Assembly (NCBI GenBank): GCA_027493885.1
Contig: JAOSJZ010000001.1
Coordinates: 1,426,001-1,490,000, forward strand
Direction of reading: 5' to 3'
Source: Gaiella sp.
GTDB lineage: Bacteria > Actinomycetota > Thermoleophilia > Gaiellales > Gaiellaceae
Length of the DNA stretch: 64,000 nucleotides
How positions within the stretch are numbered: the stretch's first letter is position 1; the number at the start of each line of letters is the position of its first letter. A program made the translations under genes and the position numbers. This document shows, one piece after another, positions 29,367-37,675 of this stretch. A model generated the notes under the pieces. The model saw nothing but the letters and a program-made list of their open reading frames with translations, was not told the DNA's origin and did not search any database.

Positions 29367-29880
29367 GTGAAAACGAGAGAGCGGAGCCTGGCCCGGAAGA
29401 TGCGCTCGGAGGGGCTTTCGGTGAAGGAAATCGCCTCGGCGCTCCGCGTCTCGCCATCGTCCGTCAGCCGTTGGGTGCGCGACGTCCAACTGACACTCGA
29501 GCAACGAGCACTGTGCGCGGGCACGATCGAGGGAATCGTGTAGAAGCGGGCCGCAAACACGCCGCCAGTGCGCGCCGCCGCCGTGAGGCGTGGCAAGCCG
29601 AGGGTCGGGAGCGTGCTCGCGCCCGGCAGCCGCTTCACATGGCGGGATGCATGCTGGACTGGGCCGAGGGCTCGCGGTCTCGGAACTCGGTCTACTTCAC
29701 GAACTCCGACCCGGCGATGGTTCGCTTCTTCCTCGGGTTCCTCGTATCCGAGCTCGGGATCGCGCGCGACGTCGTGCGTCTCGACCTGAATCTCTTCCCT
29801 GACCACGCGTGCGATCAGCGCAGGATCGAAACACACTGGCTGACGGTTCTCGTGGTCCTTGCGAGCGGCGTGGACAGCCG
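29367..29880 (+). pseudogene. Broken HTH protein with homing-endonuclease-like C-terminus
   Basis: The start VKTRERSLARKMRSEGLSVK followed by EIASALRVSPSSVSRWVRDV is a helix-turn-helix. After CAGTIEG the frame shifts; adding a G to the GGG at 29531 gives GNRVEAGRKHAASARRR and later MAGCMLDWAEGSRSRNSVYF and TNSDPAMVRFFLGFL, the conserved body of an actinobacterial HTH/LAGLIDADG-like family. The match fades after IETHWLTVL, so the C-terminus is missing and the gene is truncated at the M15 gene. It sits 39 nt downstream of tRNA-Gly. The frameshift may be a sequencing error; the truncation looks real. Confidence 0.7.
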
Positions 29881-29908
29881 ACCCGAGCGCATCGCCGGGA
29901 GACGCCGG

Positions 29909-30568
29909 TCAGCGCCCGCTCGCCGAGAAGTGCTGGTAGTCGCGGTCGCCCGACCAGCGGCCGCCCCACGCCCAGCCTGCGGCCGCGAACGCGCGAACCA
30001 CGACGCCGCCCTCGACCGCCATGCCGGGGCGGTACGGCGCCCGGCGGAGGTACCGGCGGCTCGCCGCGTGCGAGGTCGTCCCGCGCGCCGTGACGTAGGG
30101 GTTCTCGATCGGGTTGAGGTCGATCGCGCGGCCGTACGCGTGCTCCGACCAGCGGGTCGTGCCGTCGACGAAGCGGCAGTTGAAGGCCGAGGTGTTGTCG
30201 GCCTCGATCGAGCGAAAGTCCGAGCCGCCGTACGCATCCACCGGGACCATCCGGCGGATCGGGAAGCGCGCCGCATACAGCCTCCGGAAGACGGAGAGCA
30301 CGTCGGCGGCGACGTCGCGGTGCACGACGATCCGCCCCGTGTGCGCGCGGCCGTCGAACCCGACAAGCCGGGCACGCACGAGCCGCAACTCGTCGAGCGA
30401 GACCGGGCAGCCGGGCTTCCACGAGACGCCGCTCATCGTCTGGCGAACGGCGGGTGCGAGCGACGCGACGGAGCCGGCGAACGGCGGCAACGTGCGCGGT
30501 GCGGCCGCTGCCACGCCGACGGCGGTCGCTGAGACGGCAACGGCAAGAACGCACGCGCGGGTCCGCAC
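29909..30568 (-). CDS. M15-family D-alanyl-D-alanine carboxypeptidase-like protein
   Basis: 219 aa secreted zinc peptidase. Signal peptide (AVAVSATAVGVAAA), then the M15 metal and catalytic segments SEHAYGRAIDLNPIENPY (H-x6-D) and DYQHFSASG (H near the end). R-M-V-P-V-D-A-Y-G-G-S-D-F is the conserved substrate-side region. Such enzymes trim peptidoglycan stem peptides. Monocistronic; convergent with the broken HTH gene. Confidence 0.85.
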   Translation of the reverse strand: MRTRACVLAVAVSATAVGVAAAAPRTLPPFAGSVASLAPAVRQTMSGVSWKPGCPVSLDELRLVRARLVGFDGRAHTGRIVVHRDVAADVLSVFRRLYAARFPIRRMVPVDAYGGSDFRSIEADNTSAFNCRFVDGTTRWSEHAYGRAIDLNPIENPYVTARGTTSHAASRRYLRRAPYRPGMAVEGGVVVRAFAAAGWAWGGRWSGDRDYQHFSASGR

Positions 30569-30599
30569 ACGCCGAACGGTAGTCCCGCCTGAAAGAGGC

Positions 30600-30715
30600 T
30601 GCGGCGCCGAAGGCGACGCCTTCAGGGATCTGCCCCGCCGCAGGCGGGGATCAAGCCGCAGGAATCCGCTCCCGCGGATTCCTGCCTGGCGAGCAAGATC
30701 GGGGTGGCCGGATTC
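30600..30715. repeat. 116-bp tandem repeat, copy 1 (contains tRNA-Pro 3' end copy)
   Basis: Identical to 30727-30842, period 127 bp. The unit holds hairpins GAAGGCGACGCCTTC, CCCCGCCGCAGGCGGGG and AGGAATCCGCTCCCGCGGATTCCT (spaced, not all contiguous pairs) and ends with 17 nt matching the 3' end of tRNA-Pro. The interval 30569-30825 contains no gene apart from this repeat. Confidence 0.95.
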
Positions 30716-30726
30716 CCGGAGGCAGT

Positions 30727-30842
30727 TGCGGCGCCGAAGGCGACGCCTTCAGGGATCTGCCCCGCCGCAGGCGGGGATCAAGCCGCAGGAATCCGCTCCC
30801 GCGGATTCCTGCCTGGCGAGCAAGATCGGGGTGGCCGGATTC
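30727..30842. repeat. 116-bp tandem repeat, copy 2 (overlaps tRNA-Pro)
   Basis: Second copy; its last 17 nt are the actual 3' end of the tRNA-Pro gene (acceptor arm plus part of the T-arm). The same three hairpins lie immediately downstream of the tRNA and could end or process its transcript. Confidence 0.95.
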
Positions 30843-30900
30843 GAACCGGCGGCCTCCTGTCCCCAAAACAGGCGCTCTAGCCAGGCTGAGCTACACCCCG
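30826..30900 (-). tRNA. tRNA-Pro (anticodon TGG)
   Basis: 75 nt; acceptor CGGGGTG/CACCCCG, discriminator A, anticodon loop TTTGGGG, T-arm GCCGG-TTCGAAT-CCGGC. CCA not encoded. Its 3' end is duplicated 127 bp downstream. Confidence 0.95.
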
Positions 30901-30941
30901 TGCCCCCGAAGTCTACGGCCGGCCGCGGATAGGTTCAGCCG

Positions 30942-31892
30942 GTGACCGAGATCACGCTCCACGGCGCGCGGCCTGCCGGCCCGCCGCACCCGCCCCTCGG
31001 CTACGCGATGGTCACGGCCGCCTCGGCGCTCTTCGCCGTCAACGGCACCGTCTCGAAGATCATCCTCACCGAGGGCGGCATCTCGAACCTGCGCCTCACC
31101 GAGCTTCGCGCGACGGGAGCGTTTCTCGGGCTCGCCGCGTTCGTCCTCGCGACCACACCGGGGCGGCTGCGGGTCGCGCGCGAAGAGCTCCCGCTCCTCG
31201 TCTTCTACGGGATCGTCGGCTTCGCGCTCGTCCAGTGGCTCTACCTCGTCGCGATCGAGCGGCTCCCGATCGGGATCGGCCTCCTGCTCGAGTTCACCGC
31301 GCCCGTGCTCGTCGCGCTCTGGGCACGGCTCGTCTGGCACGAGCCGGTACGGCGCCGCGTCTGGGCGGCGCTCGCGCTGGCACTGTCGGGGCTCGTGCTC
31401 GTCGGCGAGGTCTGGGAGGACGTCCGGCTCGATACGATCGGCGTCGCCGCGGGGCTGCTCGCGGCCGGCGCGCTCGCGACGTACTACCTCGCCGGCGAGC
31501 ACCAGACCGCGCGCCGGGACGCGCTCTCGCTGACCTGCCTCTCGCTCGGCGTGGCGGCGCTCTTCTGGGCGGTGCTGCAGCCGTGGTGGGGCTTCCCGTT
31601 CGACGCGCTCGGCAACACCGTCTCGCTCGAGGGTGCGCTCGACTCGGTCGACGCCCCCGTGTGGGTGCTCTGCCTCTGGATGATCGTGCTCGGCACGATC
31701 CTGCCGTTCGTGCTCTCCCTGGGCGCACTGCACCACCTCCCCGCGACCCGGGTCGCGACCGTCTCGATGATCGAGGTGCTGCTCGCCGCGCTCGTCGCGT
31801 GGGTCTGGCTCGGAGAGGCGCTCTCCGCGGCGCAGCTGGTCGGCGGCGCCGTCGTGCTGGTGGGCGTGATCCTCGCGCAGACGTCACGCTGA
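30942..31892 (+). CDS. EamA/DMT-family transporter
   Basis: 316 aa with ten hydrophobic helices in two EamA halves: first half MVTAASALFAVNGTVSKIIL to LSGLVLVGEVW, second half AAGLLAAGALATYYLAGEH to VGGAVVLVGVILAQ. Glu-containing helix GIGLLLEFTAPVLVALWARL-W-HEP is typical. Exports small metabolites; the substrate is not predictable. GTG start. It ends 13 nt before ispH and may be co-transcribed. Confidence 0.85.
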   Translation: MTEITLHGARPAGPPHPPLGYAMVTAASALFAVNGTVSKIILTEGGISNLRLTELRATGAFLGLAAFVLATTPGRLRVAREELPLLVFYGIVGFALVQWLYLVAIERLPIGIGLLLEFTAPVLVALWARLVWHEPVRRRVWAALALALSGLVLVGEVWEDVRLDTIGVAAGLLAAGALATYYLAGEHQTARRDALSLTCLSLGVAALFWAVLQPWWGFPFDALGNTVSLEGALDSVDAPVWVLCLWMIVLGTILPFVLSLGALHHLPATRVATVSMIEVLLAALVAWVWLGEALSAAQLVGGAVVLVGVILAQTSR

Positions 31893-31905
31893 GTACCCTG
31901 CGTAC

Positions 31906-32862
31906 GTGAGCGTCAAGCGCGTCCTCCTCGCCTCGCCCCGCGGCTACTGCGCCGGGGTCGAGCGTGCCGTCGAGACGGTCGAGCGCGCGCTCGAGCACTA
32001 CGGTGCGCCGGTGTACGTGCGCAAGCAGATCGTCCACAACATCCACGTCGTCCGCGATCTCGAGGCCAGGGGCGCGATCTTCGTCGAGGAGGAGACCGAC
32101 GTGCCGGCCGGAGCGACCGTCGTCTACTCCGCCCACGGCGTCGCCCCGTCCGTCCACGAGGCGTCGCGTGCGCTCGGGCACGACGTGATCGACGCGACCT
32201 GTCCGCTCGTCACGAAGGTGCACGTGCAGGCGAAGCGCTACGCGGCCGCGGGCTACACCGTGCTCCTGATCGGGCACGAGGGCCACGAGGAGGTCGTGGG
32301 CACGATGGGCGAGGCGCCCGACGCGACACTCCTCGTCCAGGACGTCGCCGAGGCGGAGGCGCTCGATCTCCCGTCCGAGACCCCGGTCGCCTACGTCACG
32401 CAGACGACGCTCTCGGTCGACGAGACGGCGGAGATCATCGGCACGCTCCGGCGTCGCTTCCCCGGGATCGTCGGGCCGAAGAAAGAGGACATCTGCTACG
32501 CGACCTCCAACCGCCAGTGGGCGGTGAAGGACATGCTCGGCGAGATCGACCTCCTGCTCGTGATCGGCTCGCGGAACTCGTCGAACTCGAACAGGCTCGT
32601 CGACGTCGCCCGCGCGGCCGACGTGCCGGCGCACCTGGTCGACGACGACGCGGAGATCGACGAGACGTGGCTCGACGGCGTCGAGACGGTCGGCATCACG
32701 TCGGGGGCCTCGGCGCCCGAGCGGCTCGTGACCCGCGTCTGCGACTGGTTCCGGGCGCGCGGGGTCGAGCGGATCGAGTCGCACAGGATGGTCGACGAGG
32801 ATGTCACCTTCCGGCTTCCCGTCGAGCTGCGCCGCGAGCTGCAGCTGGCCGAGCGTCGGTAG
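31906..32862 (+). CDS. ispH: 4-hydroxy-3-methylbut-2-enyl diphosphate reductase
   Basis: 318 aa iron-sulphur enzyme making IPP and DMAPP in the last MEP-pathway step. The three cluster cysteines lie in SPRGYCAGVERA, IDATCPLVTKVH and DICYATSNRQ; other conserved parts are VRKQIVHNIHVV, VYSAHGVAPSV, LLIGHEGHEEVVGTMG and IGSRNSSNSNRLV. GTG start. Its TAG stop directly abuts the stop of the convergent ileS (no gap). Confidence 0.96.
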   Translation: MSVKRVLLASPRGYCAGVERAVETVERALEHYGAPVYVRKQIVHNIHVVRDLEARGAIFVEEETDVPAGATVVYSAHGVAPSVHEASRALGHDVIDATCPLVTKVHVQAKRYAAAGYTVLLIGHEGHEEVVGTMGEAPDATLLVQDVAEAEALDLPSETPVAYVTQTTLSVDETAEIIGTLRRRFPGIVGPKKEDICYATSNRQWAVKDMLGEIDLLLVIGSRNSSNSNRLVDVARAADVPAHLVDDDAEIDETWLDGVETVGITSGASAPERLVTRVCDWFRARGVERIESHRMVDEDVTFRLPVELRRELQLAERR

Positions 32863-35800
32863 TCAGGCCTTCTCGAGCGCCGGAGCGTCCCCCGACGCGT
32901 CGAGGGAGACGGCGAGCGTCTCGGCCTTGATCCACTCCCCGTGCTCGAGGAGGTCGGCGTCGGCGGCCGGGATCGTGAGCGCGATGCGATCTGTCAGCGC
33001 GAGCCCCGCCTCCTTGCGCATCGTGTTCACCTGGTGGATGAGCTCGTAGACGCGCGCCTCGCGCTCGAGCCCGTCGTCGAGCTCCGTGTCGAGCGCGACC
33101 GTGACGCCGTCGGACGAGGCGATCGCCCAGCCGTCGCGGGCCGAGCGCTCGACCAGGACCTCGTCGGCCGAGAGCTCGTGCCCCGCGGCGCGGAAGCGGC
33201 CGCCGCCGAGCTCCTCGAACTCGCCCGCTGCGAGCGCCGCCCGCACGGTGCCGAGCTCGGAGCCGAGCTTCGGGCCGAGGACCGGCAGGTTGGGCTTGAC
33301 GACGAGCTCCGCCTCGACGTGCCCCAGCTCGACGTCTCTGACCCTGAGCTCGTCGCGGACGATCGCGACCAGGTCGCGGGCGGGCGTGGCTCCCTCGACG
33401 ACGAGGCGAGCCAGGGGCTGGCGGAGCTTGACGCCGGCGGTCGCGCGCGCCGTGCGCCCGAGGTCGACGATCCGCCGGGCGTCGGCCATCGCGTCCAGCG
33501 ATGCCGCATCGGGGGCGGCGACGCCGGGCCACCCGGCGAGGAAGACCGAGTCGGGGGCGTCGTCGCACGGCTCCCGGACGAGCACCTGCCAGAGGTGCTC
33601 GGCGAGAAAGGGCAACACCGGCGAGACGACCCTCAGAGACTGGACAACCGCATGCCAGAGGACGCGGAGCGCGGTCTCGTCGCCCTCCCAGAAGCGCCGG
33701 CGCGAGCAGCGGATGTACCAGTTGGAAAGGTCGTCGACGAACGACTCGAAGGCGCGGATCACGTCGACCGTGAGCCAGCGCTCGTAGGCGTCCGTCGCCT
33801 CCTCGACGAGTCGCCTCACGCGCTCGACCAGCCAGCGGTCGAGCGGGCCGAGGTCGGCTCCGACGCCTTCGAGGTCGGCGTACTGCGGGGTGAACGACTC
33901 CACGTTCCCGTACTGGACGAGGAACCCGACCGAGTTCCAGAGCGTGAGCAGTTTGCGCTGGATCTCGCGCGCCGGGCCGAACCCGAAGAGGAGATTGCGG
34001 TCGGGCGGCTGGGCGCAGTACTGCCAGCGCATCACGTCGGCGCCCATCCGCGCGAACGCGTCCTGCGCGTCGATCATGTTCCCCCACGAGCCGTGCATCT
34101 CGCGGCCCGTCTCGTCGAGCATCTTCTCGTAGCCGAGCACCTTCGTGAACGGCGCCCGCCCCGTCAGCGCCACCGACATGAAGAGCTGCGAGTAGAACCA
34201 GAGGCGGATCTGCTCGCGCATCTCCGAGACCCAGTCGGCCGGGAACCACGCCTCCCAGTAGGCGTGGTCGGGCAGGTCGGCCCGCGTCAGCCCCTCCGCC
34301 GCGCCGGTGGCGTAGCCCCCGGGGACGTACTCGGGGCTCTGCCAGCCGAGCGTCGAGAACGGGACGATCCCCGCGTCCAGCCAGACGTCGCCGACCTCGG
34401 CGATCCGCTCGACTTCCTCGCCGCAGGCGTCGCAGCGGATGCGGACCTCGTCCACCCAAGGGCGCCGGAGCTCCGGCAGGTCCTCCACGGGCGCGGTCGC
34501 CCGCGCGAGCAGCTCCTCCTTCGAGCCCACGACGTTCAGCCGCCCGCATCCGCAGGGGTAGAACGGCAGTGGCAACCCGTAGTAGCGGCGGCGAGAGATG
34601 TTCCAGTCGCCCATGTTGCGCAGCCAGTCGTCCATCCGCTTGCCCATGTAGGCAGGCGTCCACTCGACGGTCGCGTTCGCGTCCAGGAGCGGCTGGCGCA
34701 GCTCGTCGACGGCGAGGAACCAGTCGTCGGAGATGCGGAAGATGAGCGGCGTGTCGCAGCGCCAGCAGTGCGGGTAGCGGTGCTCGTAGAGGCCGGCGTG
34801 GACGAGCAGCCCGCGCTCGGCGAGATCGCCGACGATCTGGTCGGCCGCGTCACCGGTCGACGTACCGTGCAGCCAGCCGTAGTCGTCGTAGAAGCGGCCC
34901 GACTCGTCGACCGGCGTGAGGATCGGCAGGTCGTGGACGCGAGACAGCTCGAAGTCCTCGGCGCCGCAGCCGGGCGCGATGTGCACGATCCCCGTCCCCT
35001 CGTCGACCGAGACCTCGTCCCATCCGATCACCCGGTGCTCGACCGCGGCCCCGGGGGGCAGCGTGTCGAAGGGGCCGGTGTAGCGGAGCCCCACGAGCTC
35101 CGAGCCGGGCAGCGCCTCGGCGAACGCCTCGTCCGGATAGCGCGCCGCCATCACCCAGTCGCCGTTCTCACGCCTGCCGTAGGACGCGTCGGGGTGGACG
35201 GCGGCGGCGACGTTCGCGGGCAGCGTCCACGGCGTCGTCGTCCAGATCACGAGCGACTCGCCGGCCCGGTCGACGAGGGGGAAGCGGACGGTCAGCGACG
35301 GGTCGGAGCGGTCCTGGTAGACGCCCGACTGCGACAGCTCGTGTTGGGAGAGCGAGGTGCCGCAGCGCGGGCACCACTCGGTCGAGCGGTGCCCCAGGTA
35401 CACCCGGCCCCGGTCGTGCATCAGCCGGAGGAACCGCCAGATGTAGTCGATGTTCGTGTCGCTGAACGTGAAGTAGTCCGCGCCCCAGTCCATCCACTGG
35501 CCGAGACGGATCGAGCCCGCCGTCAGCTCCCTGGCCGACCAGATCACCTTCTCGCGACAGCGGCGCGCGAACTCCGCGAGGCCGAACTCCTCGATCTCGC
35601 GCTTCGAGTTGAGCCCCAGCTCCCGCTCGACCCCGACCTCGATCCAGAGGCCCTGGCAGTCGAAGCCGTTCTGGTAGCGCTGGTGATGGCCGCGCAGCGC
35701 CTTGTAGCGCTGGAACACGTCCTTGAGCGTCCTCCCCCACGCCGTGTGCACGGCCAGCGACTTGTTGGCCGTGACCGGACCGTCCACGAAGCTGAAGCGG

Positions 35801-35916
35801 GGACCGCCAGCGTTCTGCTCGCGCAGGCGCCGGAACGTCTCCTCGCGCTCCCAGCGCTCGAGGACTTCCCGCTCGAGCGCATCGTGATCCGGCTTGTCCG
35901 GGAGCCGTGCGAACAT
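32863..35916 (-). CDS. ileS: Isoleucyl-tRNA synthetase with aberrant signature motifs
   Basis: 1017 aa class Ia synthetase of the IleRS architecture: catalytic entry VDGPVTANK, CP1 editing segment (TVRFPLV, WTTTPWTLPANVAAAV), GMGDWNISRRRYYGLPLPF-like NMGDWNISRRRYYG, WFYSQLFMSVALTG, anticodon-binding helices (WYIRCSRRRFW) and a C-terminal DUF5915-like domain (DTELDDGLEREARVYELI). The HIGH position reads A55-V-H-T58, and the KMSKS position reads R605-E-M-H-G-S-W-G-N. Both signatures are thus altered, yet the rest is intact and full length. It may still be the functional IleRS of this lineage. ATG start at 35916. Confidence 0.85.
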   Translation of the reverse strand: MFARLPDKPDHDALEREVLERWEREETFRRLREQNAGGPRFSFVDGPVTANKSLAVHTAWGRTLKDVFQRYKALRGHHQRYQNGFDCQGLWIEVGVERELGLNSKREIEEFGLAEFARRCREKVIWSARELTAGSIRLGQWMDWGADYFTFSDTNIDYIWRFLRLMHDRGRVYLGHRSTEWCPRCGTSLSQHELSQSGVYQDRSDPSLTVRFPLVDRAGESLVIWTTTPWTLPANVAAAVHPDASYGRRENGDWVMAARYPDEAFAEALPGSELVGLRYTGPFDTLPPGAAVEHRVIGWDEVSVDEGTGIVHIAPGCGAEDFELSRVHDLPILTPVDESGRFYDDYGWLHGTSTGDAADQIVGDLAERGLLVHAGLYEHRYPHCWRCDTPLIFRISDDWFLAVDELRQPLLDANATVEWTPAYMGKRMDDWLRNMGDWNISRRRYYGLPLPFYPCGCGRLNVVGSKEELLARATAPVEDLPELRRPWVDEVRIRCDACGEEVERIAEVGDVWLDAGIVPFSTLGWQSPEYVPGGYATGAAEGLTRADLPDHAYWEAWFPADWVSEMREQIRLWFYSQLFMSVALTGRAPFTKVLGYEKMLDETGREMHGSWGNMIDAQDAFARMGADVMRWQYCAQPPDRNLLFGFGPAREIQRKLLTLWNSVGFLVQYGNVESFTPQYADLEGVGADLGPLDRWLVERVRRLVEEATDAYERWLTVDVIRAFESFVDDLSNWYIRCSRRRFWEGDETALRVLWHAVVQSLRVVSPVLPFLAEHLWQVLVREPCDDAPDSVFLAGWPGVAAPDAASLDAMADARRIVDLGRTARATAGVKLRQPLARLVVEGATPARDLVAIVRDELRVRDVELGHVEAELVVKPNLPVLGPKLGSELGTVRAALAAGEFEELGGGRFRAAGHELSADEVLVERSARDGWAIASSDGVTVALDTELDDGLEREARVYELIHQVNTMRKEAGLALTDRIALTIPAADADLLEHGEWIKAETLAVSLDASGDAPALEKA

Positions 35917-35968
35917 GCGGTCGATTCTAGGGAAGGGGCTTTCGGAGCTCGTCGTCAGGTATAAGTAC

Positions 35969-35980
35969 TTGCACATGCAA
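35969..35980. promoter_or_regulatory. Near-palindrome TTGCACATGCAA between ileS and trxA
   Basis: Near-perfect dyad (TTGCA-CA-TGCAA) in the 84-bp divergent ileS-trxA gap, just after a TATAAG that could be a -10 box. It may be a regulator site for trxA. No second copy seen in the window. Confidence 0.25.
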
Positions 35981-36000
35981 CATCGAACACGGAAGGACAA

Positions 36001-36318
36001 ATGGCACTCCACGTGACGACCGAGACCTTCGAGCAGGAGGTCATTCGCAGCGACAGGCCCGTTCTCGTCGACTTCTGGGCGGAGTGGTGCGGCCCGTGCC
36101 ACGCCGTCGCCCCGGTGCTCGACCGCATCGCCGCCGAGCACGAGAGCGAGCTGAAGCTGGTGAAGGTCAACATCGACACCGAGCACGAGCTCCCGCAGCG
36201 CTACGGCGTCGCGTCGATCCCGACGATGATCCTCTTCCGCGACGGCGAGCCCTCCGCGTCGGTCGTCGGTGCGCAGCCCAAGGGCGCGATCGAGCGCTCG
36301 CTCGGCCTGGCGGTCTAG
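36001..36318 (+). CDS. trxA: Thioredoxin
   Basis: 105 aa thioredoxin-fold protein; the redox site is W29-C-G-P-C33 in VLVDFWAEWCGPCHAVAPVL, followed by VKVNIDTEHELPQRYGVASIPTMILFRDGE with the cis-Pro. The residue after the second Cys is His, not the usual Lys. Cytosolic disulphide reductase. ATG with GGAAGG upstream. Divergent from ileS; followed by a hairpin repeat and the cNMP-binding protein. Confidence 0.93.
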   Translation: MALHVTTETFEQEVIRSDRPVLVDFWAEWCGPCHAVAPVLDRIAAEHESELKLVKVNIDTEHELPQRYGVASIPTMILFRDGEPSASVVGAQPKGAIERSLGLAV

Positions 36319-36321
36319 CCC

Positions 36322-36352
36322 GGGGTCTGGCACCCTCCGGGTGCCAGTCCCC
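36322..36352. repeat. GGGGWCTGGCACC-type hairpin repeat, copy 3
   Basis: Arms GGGGTCTGGCACC and GGGTGCCAGTCCCC pair almost perfectly. It begins 3 nt after the trxA stop and matches the two copies behind mreB. It may act as a transcript end for trxA. Confidence 0.7.
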
Positions 36353-36365
36353 TTACGCTGTCGCC

Positions 36366-36743
36366 GTGAGCCCGCGCCACGTTCCGGCCTCGGTGACCGA
36401 GCTCTCCCGCGTCGGCCTGCTCTCCTCGCTCCCCGGCGAGGCGCTGACGAGGCTCGCCGAGCGGATGGTGCGGGAGGACGTGCCCGCCGGCCGGACGATC
36501 GTGGCCGAGGGAGAGACCGGCGAGCGCTTCTACGTCCTCCTCTCCGGGATGGCGACCGTCGCGCAGGCGGGCCGCGGCGCCCGGTCGGTGCTCCGTCCCG
36601 GCGAGACCTTCGGCGAGGTCGCGCTGGCGATGGGCGTCCCGCGCACGGCGACCGTGACCGCGATGCTGCCCTCGGTTGTCGCGAGCTGCGACCGCGCGAC
36701 GTTCGACGAGCTGCTCCGGCCCCTGTTCGCCGACGACGAGTGA
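36366..36743 (+). CDS. Cyclic-nucleotide-binding domain protein
   Basis: 125 aa single cNMP-binding domain without effector. It shows the beta-roll pattern LSRVGLLSSLPGEALTRLAERM, AGRTIVAEGETGERFYVLLSGMATV and the phosphate-binding-cassette-like FGEVALAMGVPRTATVTA (G-E-x-A ... R-T-A). Binds cAMP or a similar ligand, or has become a structural module. GTG start at 36366, 47 nt after trxA. Confidence 0.8.
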   Translation: MSPRHVPASVTELSRVGLLSSLPGEALTRLAERMVREDVPAGRTIVAEGETGERFYVLLSGMATVAQAGRGARSVLRPGETFGEVALAMGVPRTATVTAMLPSVVASCDRATFDELLRPLFADDE

Positions 36744-36819
36744 GGCGCCCAGCGCGACGGCGCTCGTGTCGACTCGACACGTACGTCTGCGACCCGCGTT
36801 TGCCGGGCCGGCACCGCGC

Positions 36820-36838
36820 GAGCAACGGACTGTTGCTC
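36820..36838. terminator. Bidirectional hairpin between convergent genes
   Basis: Perfect 7-bp stem GAGCAAC/GTTGCTC with 5-nt loop, placed between the convergent cNMP-domain gene and serine hydrolase gene. Suited to end both transcripts. No U-tract. It resembles the AGCAACAGTCTGTTAC repeat. Confidence 0.5.
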
Positions 36839-36842
36839 GGCG

Positions 36843-37653
36843 CTAGCGGGCGAGCTCCGAGACCACGGCATCCGACAGACGCGGCCACGCCTCCTTCGCC
36901 CAGTCGCCGAACTCGCGGGTCGTCAGCGCGGCGCAGGCGATCCCGCGGACGGGGTCGACCCAGAGGAAGGTGCCGCTGCCGCCGAAGTGGCCGTACGTGC
37001 GCGGCGAGGTCCGCGCGCCCGACCAGTGGCCCTCCTTCGTGCCCTTGAGCTCGACGCCGAGCCCCCAATCGAGCGGCCGGAAACGCCCGAAGTCGGGCAG
37101 CACGCCGTCGAGGCCGGGGAACTGGACGGCGACCATCTCCGCGTGCGTCTCGGAGGCGACGAGCCGCGGTGCGAGCAGCTCCCGGCCCAGCGCGAGCACG
37201 TCGTCGAGCGAGCCGCGCATACCGGCCCCGGGGTGCCCGCTCGGGTCGAGGGCGAGCCCGAGCGGCTCGACCACCGCCTCGCGCACGTACTCCGTGAACG
37301 GCATCTCGGCCAGCAGCGCAACGTGCTCGCCGAGGACGCGGAAGCCCTCGTTGGAGTAGATCCTTCGCCTGCCCGGCGGGGGCGATCGGCGTCTCGCCCT
37401 CGAACGGGAGGCCCGAGGCGTGCGCCAGCAGGTGACGGACGGTGGAGCCGGGCGGCCCGGCGGTCTCGTCGAGGTCGACGACGCCCTCCTCCGCGGCGAC
37501 GAGCGTCGCGAGCGCGGCGATCGGCTTCGAGATCGACGCGAGCCCGACGGGATCGGACGCGTCGCCCCGTGTCGCCACCGGCCCGTCGGCCCGTGTCACG
37601 CCCGCCGAGGCAAACGGCACGTCCCAGGCGTCGATCTGGTGCAGAGCCTCCAT
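36843..37653 (-). CDS. Serine beta-lactamase-like hydrolase (frameshifted)
   Basis: Class C beta-lactamase/esterase family (PF00144 type), about 269 aa. N-terminal part has the nucleophile motif S-x-x-K as SISKPIAALATLV and LLAHASGLPFEGETP; the C-terminal part has IYSNEGF (Y-x-N motif) and YGHFGGSGTFLWVDP (HxG-like). The frame breaks at the G5 run 37378-37382; with four G the sequence reads IAPPGRRRIYSNEGF, so an insertion error is likely. Start ATG at 37653, divergent from ridA with 22 nt between. Confidence 0.85.
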
Positions 37654-37675
37654 GGAGCGCGATACTAGGCGCCCC

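Noticed and set aside
30600-30842. CRISPR array
   Set aside because: Only two 116-bp units with an 11-bp gap; too long and too few for CRISPR repeats, and no cas genes are present.
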